Source of the DNA: Streptomyces sp. ISL-100 | GTDB lineage: Bacteria; Actinomycetota; Actinomycetes; Streptomycetales; Streptomycetaceae | Reading direction: 5' to 3' | NCBI RefSeq assembly: GCF_018614615.1 | Contig: NZ_JAGGOK010000062.1 | Span: 1 to 51,054 of the forward strand | DNA length: 51,054 nucleotides | Shown here: positions 24,607-33,336 of the stretch, piece by piece | Numbering within the stretch: the stretch's first letter is position 1 | Layout of the letters: every line of letters starts with the position of its first letter | Made by a program: the position numbers and the translations under genes | The notes under the pieces: generated by a model | Database searches by the model: none | Told to the model about the DNA's origin: nothing | What the model saw: only the letters and a program-made list of their open reading frames with translations

Positions 24607-25515
24607 TCACTCTCCGCCCGCGTCGAGTGAGCCGAGGCGGGCCAGGTCGTCCGCGGAGAGCCGCAGCGCGCCCGCGGCCACGTTCTCGTCGAGGTGGTCC
24701 GGATTGCCGGTGCCGGGGATGGCCAGCACATGCGGGCCCTGCCGCAGCGTCCAGGCCAGCCGGACCTGCGCCGTGCTCACCCCGTGGGCGCGCGCGATGT
24801 CACGCACCGCGTCGCTGTCGGCGCCACTCGCGCCCGCCTCGCGGCCGGCGCCGGCGATCGCGTAGAACGGCACGAACGCGACGCCCTGCTCACCGCAGGT
24901 ACGCAGGAACTCGTCCTGCTCGGAGCCCGCGCCGATGCCGTACGGGTTCTGCACGCAGACCACGGGCGCGATGGCCCGGGCCTCGGCGAGGTGTTCCGGG
25001 CGGACGTTGGAGATGCCGAGGTGGCGGATGAGCCCGGCGTCGCGCAGTTCGGCCAGCGCGCCGAAACGCTCGGCGATCGAATCGGTTCCGACGATGCGCA
25101 GGTTCACCACGTCCAGGTGGTCACGGCCGAGCTGGCGCAGGTTCTCCTCGACCTGGCCGCGCAGTTGCTGGGGGGTGGCGTGGGGCAGCCATTTCCCCGA
25201 CGGGTCCCGGCCCGGCCCGACTTTGGTGACGATGACGAGATCGTCCGGGTAGGGGGCCAGTGCCTGGTTGATCAGCTCGTTGGCGGAACGCAGCGGCGAG
25301 AAATAGAACGCGGCGGTGTCTATGTGGTTCACGCCGAGCGCGACCGCTCGGCGCAGCACGCGTATGGCCCGGCCACGGTCGCTCGGGGTGGCGTCGGCCC
25401 CGAACGCCTCTCCGTTCTGCGTCAGGCGCATCGCGCCGAATCCGATCCGGTTGACTGTCAGGTCGCCGAGTTCCCAAGTGCCCGCGGCCGCCGCGGCGAT
25501 CGTCTCTGAGTTCAT
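24607..25515 (-). CDS. Aldo/keto reductase
   Basis: 302 residues with the AKR barrel landmarks FGAMRLT, NHIDTAAFYFSP (Asp and Tyr of the tetrad), LVIVTKVG (Lys) and IPGTGNPDHLDENVAA near the NADPH site. At the position of the usual catalytic His the sequence reads LDVVNLR, with Arg, a pattern I associate with the YdbC-like subgroup. The ATG at 25515 was chosen over an in-frame start 78 bases upstream. The substrate is unknown, and there is no evident link to neighbours. Confidence 0.85.
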   Translation of the reverse strand: MNSETIAAAAAGTWELGDLTVNRIGFGAMRLTQNGEAFGADATPSDRGRAIRVLRRAVALGVNHIDTAAFYFSPLRSANELINQALAPYPDDLVIVTKVGPGRDPSGKWLPHATPQQLRGQVEENLRQLGRDHLDVVNLRIVGTDSIAERFGALAELRDAGLIRHLGISNVRPEHLAEARAIAPVVCVQNPYGIGAGSEQDEFLRTCGEQGVAFVPFYAIAGAGREAGASGADSDAVRDIARAHGVSTAQVRLAWTLRQGPHVLAIPGTGNPDHLDENVAAGALRLSADDLARLGSLDAGGE

Positions 25516-25632
25516 GATCCGAGTCTGCCGGACGGCCGTCGGAGCGCCACGAGAGTGGCAACAACCTGCCAGAAGCGGAGTCGGACCGCACAACCACCGG
25601 GAGTCGCACCGTCCGAAGCCGCTTCCGCCACA

Positions 25633-26874
25633 TCACCTCGGCATGATCGCCGGCTTCGCGAGCCGTACCAGCTCAAGCGCCTGCTCGGGGAACCAGACGC
25701 CCGCCTTCGGGTCGACCGTGCCGCGCTCGGGGTCCTTGGGGCCCTTCGTGCCGCGCAGGCACTCGCCGTCCGACTCCCCCGGTGTCTTGATCCACAGGTT
25801 GGCGTCGTTGAGCGGGTCGCCTGTGCGGGTGGTGGGGCGGGCGCCCAGGCCGCGTCCCGGCGGGTTGCACCAGTCCTGCGCGTCCTTGTACTTGCCGGCG
25901 GGCGGGGTCCACAGGCCCTGGCCGTTGCGGCTGGTGTCGGTGATGAAGTGCTTCATACGGTCCGGGGCGAGGGGCACATGACGGTCGAGCCAGCGCTGGG
26001 CGTCGGCGCGCTTCCACTTCTGGGTGGGGCAGGCGGATGCCTTCCCGCCCTTGTCGACGTGGGCGAGGCAGGAGGAAATGAGCTTGCCGTACCAGGCGTT
26101 GGCGTCGGCGGTGCTGTAGTTGGAGACGTTCACGGAGAAGCCCGTGGCGTGCTGGACACCGCCCTTGATCAGCCGGGGCACGATGCTGTCCACGGTGTGC
26201 CAGGCCGGATGCCCGGCGTCGACGTACACCTTCGCGTGGGGCAGCGTGCCGAGGGTGGTGACGGCGTTGGCGACCTGGGCGTAACGTGCGGCGGTCAGGG
26301 CGGCCTTGGCAGCCTCGGCGTCCTTCACCTTCTTGGCGTCTTTCGCGTCCTTTCCACTGCCGCTGGGGCAGTCGGCCGGCACCAGCGCCAGGGCGTCCGG
26401 TTCGACGAGGATGATCGCCCGGCTGTCGCCGATGCCCTCCGCCACGGCGCCGACCCAGGCCCGGTACTCGGTGGTGTCGCGCAGGCCGCCCGCCGAATAG
26501 AGCGAGCAGTCGCGGCCGGGGACGTTGTAGAGCACCAGCGTGGGCGTCGCCTTGCGCCGGGCGGCGTCGCGGACGACGCCGCGCGTCTCGTTCCTGACCT
26601 CGTCCGGGGTCCGGCCGGCGAGCCAGACGGCGTGCGGGGTCCGGGCCATGGCCCGAAGTCCGGCGGCCTCGCGACGCTGCTCGGCGCGCTCCAGCTCGTC
26701 GGCCTGGTGGTACGCGGCCGGGTTGGCGGCGGGGGCGTAGAGGCTGGTGGCGACGGCGTCGACCGGGTCTTCGTTGGCGGTGGCGGGCGGCGAGCCCAGC
26801 AGCAACGCCGAGGCCAGGCCGGTGGTCAGAGTCAGAGGGAGGGCGGTACGGCGGATCGGTCTCGTGTTGCGCAC
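25633..26874 (-). CDS. Secreted GH6 cellulase without binding module
   Basis: 413 residues from the GTG at 26874, preceded by AGGAG at good spacing. A longer in-frame start would lie upstream of and overlap the CebR-like box, so it is rejected. The signal peptide covers about 1-33 (Arg-rich start, LPLTLTTGLASALLLG, ATA). The GH6 motifs are YNVPGRDC, LVEPDALALVPADC, YVDAGHPAW, DTSRNGQG and WIKTPGESDG. Unlike the gene at 10912-12639 it keeps EPD and lacks CBM2 and linker. A Lys/Asp/Ala-rich insertion (KDAKDAKKVKDAEAAKAA) follows the EPD region. It probably attacks soluble or amorphous cellulose. Confidence 0.92.
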   Translation of the reverse strand: MRNTRPIRRTALPLTLTTGLASALLLGSPPATANEDPVDAVATSLYAPAANPAAYHQADELERAEQRREAAGLRAMARTPHAVWLAGRTPDEVRNETRGVVRDAARRKATPTLVLYNVPGRDCSLYSAGGLRDTTEYRAWVGAVAEGIGDSRAIILVEPDALALVPADCPSGSGKDAKDAKKVKDAEAAKAALTAARYAQVANAVTTLGTLPHAKVYVDAGHPAWHTVDSIVPRLIKGGVQHATGFSVNVSNYSTADANAWYGKLISSCLAHVDKGGKASACPTQKWKRADAQRWLDRHVPLAPDRMKHFITDTSRNGQGLWTPPAGKYKDAQDWCNPPGRGLGARPTTRTGDPLNDANLWIKTPGESDGECLRGTKGPKDPERGTVDPKAGVWFPEQALELVRLAKPAIMPR

Positions 26875-26908
26875 AGGTTCGCTCCTGGGTCGCGGGCGGC
26901 GACGGGTG

Positions 26909-26922
26909 CGGGAGCGCTCCCA
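26909..26922. promoter_or_regulatory. CebR-like operator (one mismatch)
   Basis: CGGGAGCGCTCCCA differs from the CebR consensus only in its first base. It is centred about 41 bases upstream of the GTG start of the second GH6 gene, so both cellulases in this window are probably under CebR control. Confidence 0.8.
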
Positions 26923-26984
26923 CAACCCGGCACGGCCTCGTCGGGTTCAGTGGTCGAAGGCGTGTCCGGCGGCAAGCGCGGTCA

Positions 26985-27389
26985 CTACGCGTGGCGCTGG
27001 CCGCCCGGCCGGGGCACCACGGTGCATATGAGCAGGAAGAGGCCCGCCCCGACGGCGTACCAGAGCAGGTCGGGCGCGTTGAACGTCGACCCGAGCACGA
27101 GCCGCGCGAGGACGCTGCGTTCGGCCAGCTCGGCGGGTACGCCGGTGAGCTGGGCGCACTCGACGGCCCAGCTGAGAGCGAGCCCGACGGCGGCCGCCCA
27201 CGGCGGACGGGTCCTGGGCGCGAGCAGCACGACGAGCGTGCAGAGGAGGACGGTGTACAGCGCGTCCCCCGTGTACTTGGCGACGTCCCCGTCCGCCACG
27301 CCCCGGACGCCGAGCCCCGCGCACAGCGTCAGGCCCGCGGCCACTGCCGCCAGGAGGCGCGTCCGGCGCGGATCACTCACGCCGGACAC
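26985..27389 (-). CDS. DUF2809-type small membrane protein
   Basis: 134 residues with four hydrophobic segments (about 11-29, 42-59, 66-82, 105-123). The loops GDVAKYTGDALYTVLLCTLVVLLAP and ALSWAVECAQLTGVPAELAERS...GSTFNAPDLLWYAVGA match the DUF2809 pattern as I remember it. The function is unknown. It ends the minus-strand run after XdhC, 18 bases beyond that stop. Confidence 0.7.
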   Translation of the reverse strand: MSGVSDPRRTRLLAAVAAGLTLCAGLGVRGVADGDVAKYTGDALYTVLLCTLVVLLAPRTRPPWAAAVGLALSWAVECAQLTGVPAELAERSVLARLVLGSTFNAPDLLWYAVGAGLFLLICTVVPRPGGQRHA

Positions 27390-27407
27390 TGTACGTCCGT
27401 ACCCCCG

Positions 27408-28559
27408 TCAGGCGACGGAACCTATCCGCCCGGCCGGCTGCTGAGGACCCTCATGGTGGATCGGGGTGTGCGCGCCGGTCAGCGACACGCCGCTGCCGCC
27501 GCGCCGGGCGGCGACGATCTCCGCGGCGATCGACAGTGCGGTCTCCTCGGGCGTACGGGCGCCGAGGTCGAGGCCGATGGGGCTGCGCAGGCGGGCCAGT
27601 TCGAGGTCTGTGACGCCGACATCCCGCAGCCGCTTGTTGCGGTCCTCGTGGGTGCGGCGGGAGCCCATCGCGCCGACGTACGCGACCGGCAGGCGCAGCG
27701 CCTGCTCCAGCAGGGGGACGTCGAACTTGGCGTCGTGGGTGAGGACGCAGAGCACCGTACGGCCGTCGGTCTCGGTCGACTCCAGGTAGCGGTGCGGCCA
27801 CTCGACGACGATCTCGTCGGCCTCGGGGAAGCGTGCGGCGGTGGCGAAGACGGGCCGGGCGTCGCACACGGTCACGTGGTAGTTCAGGAATTTGCCGACG
27901 CGCACCAGCGCGGAGGCGAAGTCGATGGCGCCGAAGACGATCATGCGCGGGGCCGGGACGCTCGACTCGACGAGGAGCGTCAGCGGGCGGCCGCAGCGTG
28001 AGCCGTCCTCGCCGATGAGGACGGTGCCGGTCCGTCCGGCGTCGAGCATGGCGCGGGCCTCGCCCGCCGCCGTACGGTCCAGTTCGGGGTGCCCGCCGAG
28101 CACCCCGTCGTACGAACCGTCGGGGCGGACGAGCAGAGCACGGCCCATGACTTCGGCCGGCCCGTCGGTGATCCGCGCGACCGCCGCCGCATCCCCACGT
28201 GCGGCGGTGGCCAGCGCTGCCGCGAACACCTCCCCGCCGGGAGAGTTCGCGCGGACCGGAGTGACGAGGATGTCGATCACGCCGCCGCAGGTCAGACCTA
28301 CGGCGAACGCGTCCTCGTCGCTGTACCCGAAGCTCTCCAGAACGGTCCCGCCGTCCTCCAGGGCCTGCTGACACAGTTCGTAGACCGCGCCCTCCACACA
28401 CCCGCCGGAGACAGAGCCGATCGCCGTGCCTTCGGAGTCGACCGCGAGGGCCGCTCCCGGCTGCCGGGGCGAGCTTCCGTGTGTCGCCACGACTGTGGCG
28501 ACGGCGAAGTCGCGTCCCTGCTCGACCCACCGGTTGAGTTCTTCGGCGATGTCCAGCAT
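27408..28559 (-). CDS. xdhC: XdhC family molybdenum cofactor chaperone for xanthine dehydrogenase
   Basis: 383 residues. The N-terminal part has ATVVATHGSSPRQPGAALAV and SVSGGCVEGAV with the conserved Cys; LTCGGVIDILV follows. The C-terminal Rossmann part has RMIVFGAIDFASALVRVGKFLNYHVTVCDAR and AYVGAMGSRRTHEDR. XdhC proteins bind the sulfurated molybdenum cofactor and insert it into xanthine dehydrogenase. The start is preceded by AAGGAG, and it lies 40 bases after the purine permease gene in the same direction. Confidence 0.9.
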   Translation of the reverse strand: MLDIAEELNRWVEQGRDFAVATVVATHGSSPRQPGAALAVDSEGTAIGSVSGGCVEGAVYELCQQALEDGGTVLESFGYSDEDAFAVGLTCGGVIDILVTPVRANSPGGEVFAAALATAARGDAAAVARITDGPAEVMGRALLVRPDGSYDGVLGGHPELDRTAAGEARAMLDAGRTGTVLIGEDGSRCGRPLTLLVESSVPAPRMIVFGAIDFASALVRVGKFLNYHVTVCDARPVFATAARFPEADEIVVEWPHRYLESTETDGRTVLCVLTHDAKFDVPLLEQALRLPVAYVGAMGSRRTHEDRNKRLRDVGVTDLELARLRSPIGLDLGARTPEETALSIAAEIVAARRGGSGVSLTGAHTPIHHEGPQQPAGRIGSVA

Positions 28560-28599
28560 GACTGTCTCCTTACGGGGTGGGGAGGGCGGGCTCGGGGGG

Positions 28600-30066
28600 C
28601 TATCCGACGCCCAGCCAGGACTCGATGGGATGGATCGCGAAGTACACGACGAAGATCGCGGTCAGGCCCCACATGAAGGCGCTCACTTCGCGGGCCTTGC
28701 CCTGCGCCACCTTGATGACGACCCAGGAGATGACACCGGCGGCCACACCCGTGGTGATGGTGTAGGTGAAGGGCATCAGGACCACGGTCAGGAACACCGG
28801 GATCGCGGTGGCGCGGTCGCTCCAGTCGACGTGCCTGGCGTTCTGCATCATCATCGCGCCGATGACGACCAGGGCCGCGGAGGCGACCTCCGCCGGCACG
28901 ATCGCGGTGAGCGGGGTGAAGAAGAGGCAGGCCGCGAAGAACGCGCCGGTGACCGCGGAGGAGAGACCCGTACGGGCACCCTCACCGACACCGGTCGCCG
29001 ATTCGACGAAGACTGTCTGCCCGGAGGCGCCGCCGACACCGCCGATGACACCGCCGGCGCCGTCGATGAACAGCGCCTTGGACAGGCCGGGCATGCGGCC
29101 CTTGTCGTCGGCGAGCTTGGCCTCGCTACCGACACCGATGATGGTGGCCATGGCGTCGAAGAAGCCTGCCAGAACCAGGGTGAAGACGATCATGGTGACC
29201 GTGATGTAGCCGACTTCTCCGAAGCCGCTGAAGGACACTTCTCCGAAGAGTGAGAAGTCCGGGTTCGAGACCGCGCTGCCCTTCAGCTCAGGGGCGCCGG
29301 AGGACCATGCCTTGCTCGGGATGCCGACGACCGCGTTGAGGACCACCGCTACGACGGTGCCCACCACGATGCCGATGAGGATGGCGCCTGGAATGTTGCG
29401 GGCCTGCAGGGCGAAGATCAGCAGCAGGGTGACCGCGAAGATCAGTACGGGCCAGCCGGCCAGTTCGCCTTCCGGGCCGAGGGTCACGGGACCGCCGCCG
29501 AAAGCGGGGTTCTCGTGCACGAAGCCGGCCTTGACCAGGCCGATCAGCGCGATGAAGAGGCCGATGCCCATGGTGATGCCGTGCTTGAGGGCGAGCGGGA
29601 TCGCGTTCATGATCAGCTCGCGGAGGCCGGTGACCACCAGGATGCAGATCACGGCACCGTAGGCCACACACATGGCCATGGCCTGCGGCCAGGTCATCAC
29701 CTGGATGACTTGCGAGGCGAGCACACCGGAGACGCTGAGACCGGCCGCGAGGGCGAGCGGGACCTTGCCCCAGAAGCCCATGAGCAGGGTGGTCACAGCG
29801 GCGGCAATAGCAGTCGCGGTGATGAGGGCGGGCTGGCTGAGGCTGTTGCCGGCCACGTCCTTGCCGTTGAGGATCAGCGGGTTGAGCAGGAGGATGTACG
29901 CCATCGCCATGAAGGTGGTGATGCCGCCGCGAACCTCGGTCGCGACCGTGGATCCTCTGTCGGTTATGTGGAAGTACCGGTCGAGCCAGGACCGGCCGGC
30001 GGGCTGGCGCGTACCTGCGCCGGCGTCCTCCGCCGTGGTCGTCGGCTCTGTGGACTGCTGGGTCAT
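28600..30066 (-). CDS. NCS2/AzgA-type purine permease
   Basis: 488 residues, with WLDRYFHITDRGSTVATEVRGGITTFMAMAYI at the N-terminus, the hallmark of hypoxanthine/guanine (AzgA/PbuG-like) transporters, and about 12-14 membrane segments. The conserved GASGQTVFVESATGVGEGARTG segment lies in the substrate-site region. The start ATG at 30066 has GGAGACAGG upstream. A 275-base gap separates it from the xanthine dehydrogenase genes, so it may have its own promoter. It imports purine bases for breakdown by the neighbouring enzyme. Confidence 0.9.
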   Translation of the reverse strand: MTQQSTEPTTTAEDAGAGTRQPAGRSWLDRYFHITDRGSTVATEVRGGITTFMAMAYILLLNPLILNGKDVAGNSLSQPALITATAIAAAVTTLLMGFWGKVPLALAAGLSVSGVLASQVIQVMTWPQAMAMCVAYGAVICILVVTGLRELIMNAIPLALKHGITMGIGLFIALIGLVKAGFVHENPAFGGGPVTLGPEGELAGWPVLIFAVTLLLIFALQARNIPGAILIGIVVGTVVAVVLNAVVGIPSKAWSSGAPELKGSAVSNPDFSLFGEVSFSGFGEVGYITVTMIVFTLVLAGFFDAMATIIGVGSEAKLADDKGRMPGLSKALFIDGAGGVIGGVGGASGQTVFVESATGVGEGARTGLSSAVTGAFFAACLFFTPLTAIVPAEVASAALVVIGAMMMQNARHVDWSDRATAIPVFLTVVLMPFTYTITTGVAAGVISWVVIKVAQGKAREVSAFMWGLTAIFVVYFAIHPIESWLGVG

Positions 30067-30341
30067 GGTGCCTGTCTCCCAAGGTTCAAAGGGGCACCCG
30101 CATGGAGATTGGAGACGCGGGATTTGGGATGCTGCGAGGGCTGCACGACCCGGGGGAACGGCCCGAGACGAACTGGGTTTTCGGGGTTTTGCTGGGTATC
30201 TCTGTGAGCGGTTACTGCTGGTGCTGCTAGAACCGCGAGCGGTGCGGTACTTGCTGACCCCGGGCGGTGTCAGGCGGTGGAAGTGTGACGTTCCTTGGAG
30301 GCACGGCACCGCCCGGGGAGCTTTCGGTGGAACTCGGGTGA

Positions 30342-32726
30342 TCAGGTGCCGGTGAGGTGCTCGGGCCGCACCGGCGTCCTGTTGAGTTCCAGACCCGTCG
30401 CGTTCCGGATCGCCGCGAGGACGGCCGGAGTCGACGAGAGAGTGGGGGCCTCGCCGATGCCACGCAGACCGTAGGGCGCGTTCTCGTCGGCGAGTTCGAG
30501 TACGTCGACGGGGATCGTCGGCGTGTCGAGGATGGTGGGGATCAGGTAGTCCGTGAAGGAGGGGTTGCGCACCTTCGCGGTCTTCGGGTCGACGATGATC
30601 TCCTCCATGACCGCGACGCCCAGGCCCTGGGTGGTTCCACCCTGGATCTGGCCGACGACGGACAGCGGGTTGAGCGCCTTGCCGACGTCCTGCGCGCAGG
30701 CCAGCTCGATGACCTTGACCAGGCCGAGCTCGGTGTCCACCTCCACCACCGCGCGGTGCGCGGCGAACGAGTACTGGACGTGGCCGTTGCCCTGGCCGGT
30801 GACCAGGTCGAACGCCTCCGTCGGACGGTGGCGCCACTCCAGCTCCAGGTCGACCGACTCGCCTTCGAGTACGTCGACCAGGTCGGCCAGCACCTCGCCG
30901 CCGTCGGTGACGACCTTGCCGCCTTCGAGCAGCAGCTCGGCGGTGGCCCAGGCGGGGTGGTACGAGCCGAACTTCGCGCGGCCGATCTCAAGGACCTTCT
31001 CGCGGACGTTCTCGCAGGTGTTCTTGACCGCGCCACCCGTGACGTACGTCTGGCGGGACGCGGACGTGGAGCCCGCCGAGCCGACCTGGGTGTCCGCCGG
31101 GTGGATCGTCACCTGCGTGACGCCCAGCTCGGTGCGGGCGATCTGCGCGTGGACGGTGACACCGCCCTGGCCGACCTCCGCCATCGCGGTGTGCACGGTC
31201 GCGACCGGCTCACCGTTGATGACCTCCATGCGCACCCGCGCGGTGGAGTAGTCGTCGAAGCCCTCGGAGAAGCCGACGTTCTTGATGCCGACCGCGTAGC
31301 CGACACCCCGTACGACACCTTCGCCGTGCGTGGTGTTCGACAGACCACCGGGCAGCGCGCGTACGTCGGCCTGCTCGCCGGCCGCCAGCCACTGCTGCTC
31401 GGGCGGCATGGGCATGGCCTTGATGCGGCGCAGCAGCTCGGCGACGGGCGCCGGGGAGTCGCACGGCTGGCCGGTCGGCAGGAGCGTGCCCTGCTCCATC
31501 GCGTTCATCCGGCGGAACTCCACCGGGTCGATGTCCAGCTTCGCCGCGAGCTTGTCCATCTGCGCCTCGTAGGCGAAGCACGCCTGGACCGCGCCGAAGC
31601 CGCGCATGGCGCCGCAAGGCGGGTTGTTCGTGTAGAGCGCGATCGCCTCGATGTCGACGTCTTCGATGACGTACGGGCCGACGCTCAGCGACGAGGCGTT
31701 ACCGACGACCGCCGGGGAGGCCGACGCGTAGGCGCCGCCGTCCAGCACGATCTTGCACTTCATGTGCGTGAGCTTGCCGTCCTTGGTGGCGCCGTGCTCG
31801 TAGTAGAGCTTCGCCGGGTGGCGGTGCACGTGGCCGAAGAAGGACTCGAAGCGGTTGTAGACGATCTTGACCGGCTTGCCCGTGCGGAGCGCGAGCAGGC
31901 AGGCGTGGATCTGCATCGAGATGTCCTCGCGGCCGCCGAAGGCACCGCCGACGCCGGAGAGCGTCATGCGGACCTTCTCCTCGGGCAGGCCGAGGACAGG
32001 GGCGATCTGCTTGAGGTCCGAGTGCAGCCACTGGGTGGCGACGTACAGGTCGACACCGCCGTCCTCGCCGGGTACGGCCAGGCCGGACTCCGGGCCGAGG
32101 AACGCCTGGTCCTGCATGCCGAAGGTGTACTCGCCCTTGACAATGACGTCGGCGCGCTTGGCGGCCTCGTCCGCGTTGCCGCGGACGATCGGCTGGCGGT
32201 GCACGATGTTCGGGTGCGGGACGTGACCGATGTGGTGGTCGTCGCGGCCCTCGTGGATCAGCAGCGCGTCGGGCGCGGTCGCCGAGGCCTCGTCGGTGAC
32301 GACGGGGAGCTCGACGTAGTCGATCTTGATCTTGGCGGCGGCGCGGCGGGCCGTCTCCGGGTGGTCGGCGGCGACGATGGCCACCGGCTCACCGTGATGG
32401 CGGACCTTGCCGTTGGCGAGAACCGGGGTGTCCTGGATCTCCAGGCCGTAGTTCTTCACCTCGGTGGGCAGGTCGTCGTACGTCAGCACCGAGTAGACGC
32501 CGGGCATGGCGAGCGCCTCGGACGTGTCGATCGACCGGATCTCGGCGTGCGCGGTGGTGGAGCGCAGCGTGTGGCCCCAGAGCATGTCCTCGTGCCACAT
32601 GTCCGAGGAGTACGCGAACTCGCCGGTGACCTTCAGGGTGCCGTCGGGGCGGAGCGTGGACTCGCCGATGCCGCCCTTGGTCTTCGTGCCCTGGTTAATG
32701 TTGGTGGGGGTACCAGTAACACCCAT
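30342..32726 (-). CDS. Xanthine dehydrogenase, molybdopterin-binding subunit
   Basis: 794 residues of the aldehyde oxidase/xanthine dehydrogenase large-subunit family: GIGESTLRPDGTLKVTGEFAYSSDM (start of the N-terminal domain), LSGVGGAFGGREDISMQ (cofactor loop), CGAMRGFGAVQACFAYEAQMD, and the C-terminal GLRGIGEAP with the active-site Glu. The ATG at 32726 is two bases beyond the stop of the Fe-S subunit gene. With the FAD and Fe-S subunits it oxidises hypoxanthine/xanthine to urate in the cytoplasm. Confidence 0.9.
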   Translation of the reverse strand: MGVTGTPTNINQGTKTKGGIGESTLRPDGTLKVTGEFAYSSDMWHEDMLWGHTLRSTTAHAEIRSIDTSEALAMPGVYSVLTYDDLPTEVKNYGLEIQDTPVLANGKVRHHGEPVAIVAADHPETARRAAAKIKIDYVELPVVTDEASATAPDALLIHEGRDDHHIGHVPHPNIVHRQPIVRGNADEAAKRADVIVKGEYTFGMQDQAFLGPESGLAVPGEDGGVDLYVATQWLHSDLKQIAPVLGLPEEKVRMTLSGVGGAFGGREDISMQIHACLLALRTGKPVKIVYNRFESFFGHVHRHPAKLYYEHGATKDGKLTHMKCKIVLDGGAYASASPAVVGNASSLSVGPYVIEDVDIEAIALYTNNPPCGAMRGFGAVQACFAYEAQMDKLAAKLDIDPVEFRRMNAMEQGTLLPTGQPCDSPAPVAELLRRIKAMPMPPEQQWLAAGEQADVRALPGGLSNTTHGEGVVRGVGYAVGIKNVGFSEGFDDYSTARVRMEVINGEPVATVHTAMAEVGQGGVTVHAQIARTELGVTQVTIHPADTQVGSAGSTSASRQTYVTGGAVKNTCENVREKVLEIGRAKFGSYHPAWATAELLLEGGKVVTDGGEVLADLVDVLEGESVDLELEWRHRPTEAFDLVTGQGNGHVQYSFAAHRAVVEVDTELGLVKVIELACAQDVGKALNPLSVVGQIQGGTTQGLGVAVMEEIIVDPKTAKVRNPSFTDYLIPTILDTPTIPVDVLELADENAPYGLRGIGEAPTLSSTPAVLAAIRNATGLELNRTPVRPEHLTGT

Positions 32727-32728
32727 GA

Positions 32729-33334
32729 TCAGACCGCGCCTTCCTGGAGTCCTTGACGCTCCTGGCGGGCGGCCGCGAGGCGCACCGCGTCCAGGATCTT
32801 CTCGTAACCCGTGCAGCGGCACAGGTTGCCCGAGAGCGCCTCGCGGATGTCCCCGTCGGACGGCTCGGCGTTGCGCTCAAGGAGCTCGTCGGCTGCGACC
32901 AGCAGACCCGGGGTGCAGAAACCGCACTGCACGGCGCCGGCGTCGATGAACGCCTGCTGGATGGGGGCGAGCTCCGCGCCTTCACCCGTCTGGGAGTCGG
33001 TTCCCTTGGCCTGCCACTGCTGGGCGGCCTGGAGCGACGTACCGCCACTGCCGCAGGCACCGGTCGCGCAGCCCTCTTCGCGCTGCTTGGCGAAGTCGGC
33101 GAGGCCTTCGACCGTAACGACCTCGCGGCCTTCCACCTGACCGGCGGCGACGAGACACGCACAGACGGGGACACCGTCGAGGCGGACCGTACAGGAGCCG
33201 CACTCGCCCTGCTCGCACGCGTTCTTGGAGCCCGGCAGGCCCATGCGCTCGCGCAGGACGTAGAGCAGGCTCTCGCCCTCCCAGACGTCGTCCGCTTCCT
33301 GCTTACGGCCGTTGACCGTGAAATTCACGCGCAT
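32729..33334 (-). CDS. Xanthine dehydrogenase, [2Fe-2S] subunit with insertion
   Basis: 201 residues. The plant-type cluster ligands are CEQGECGSC...C (about 40-60), and the second cluster set is CGFCTPG (about 137-143) and CRCTGY (about 172-177). Between them lies an extra stretch (about 88-120, CATGACGSGGTSLQAAQQW then KGTDSQTGEGA) that makes the protein longer than the usual 155-170 residues and adds two Cys. It is two bases from the FAD subunit gene and two from the large subunit gene, so the three subunits form a tight operon. Confidence 0.9.
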   Translation of the reverse strand: MRVNFTVNGRKQEADDVWEGESLLYVLRERMGLPGSKNACEQGECGSCTVRLDGVPVCACLVAAGQVEGREVVTVEGLADFAKQREEGCATGACGSGGTSLQAAQQWQAKGTDSQTGEGAELAPIQQAFIDAGAVQCGFCTPGLLVAADELLERNAEPSDGDIREALSGNLCRCTGYEKILDAVRLAAARQERQGLQEGAV

Positions 33335-33336
33335 TG

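Noticed and set aside
30067..30341. Purine riboswitch before the purine permease gene
   Set aside because: I could not find a three-way junction with the conserved loop bases; the spacer looks like ordinary untranslated sequence.
30357..32756. Long plus-strand frame opposite the molybdopterin subunit gene
   Set aside because: It is a composition shadow of the xanthine dehydrogenase gene; no domain and no ribosome binding site.
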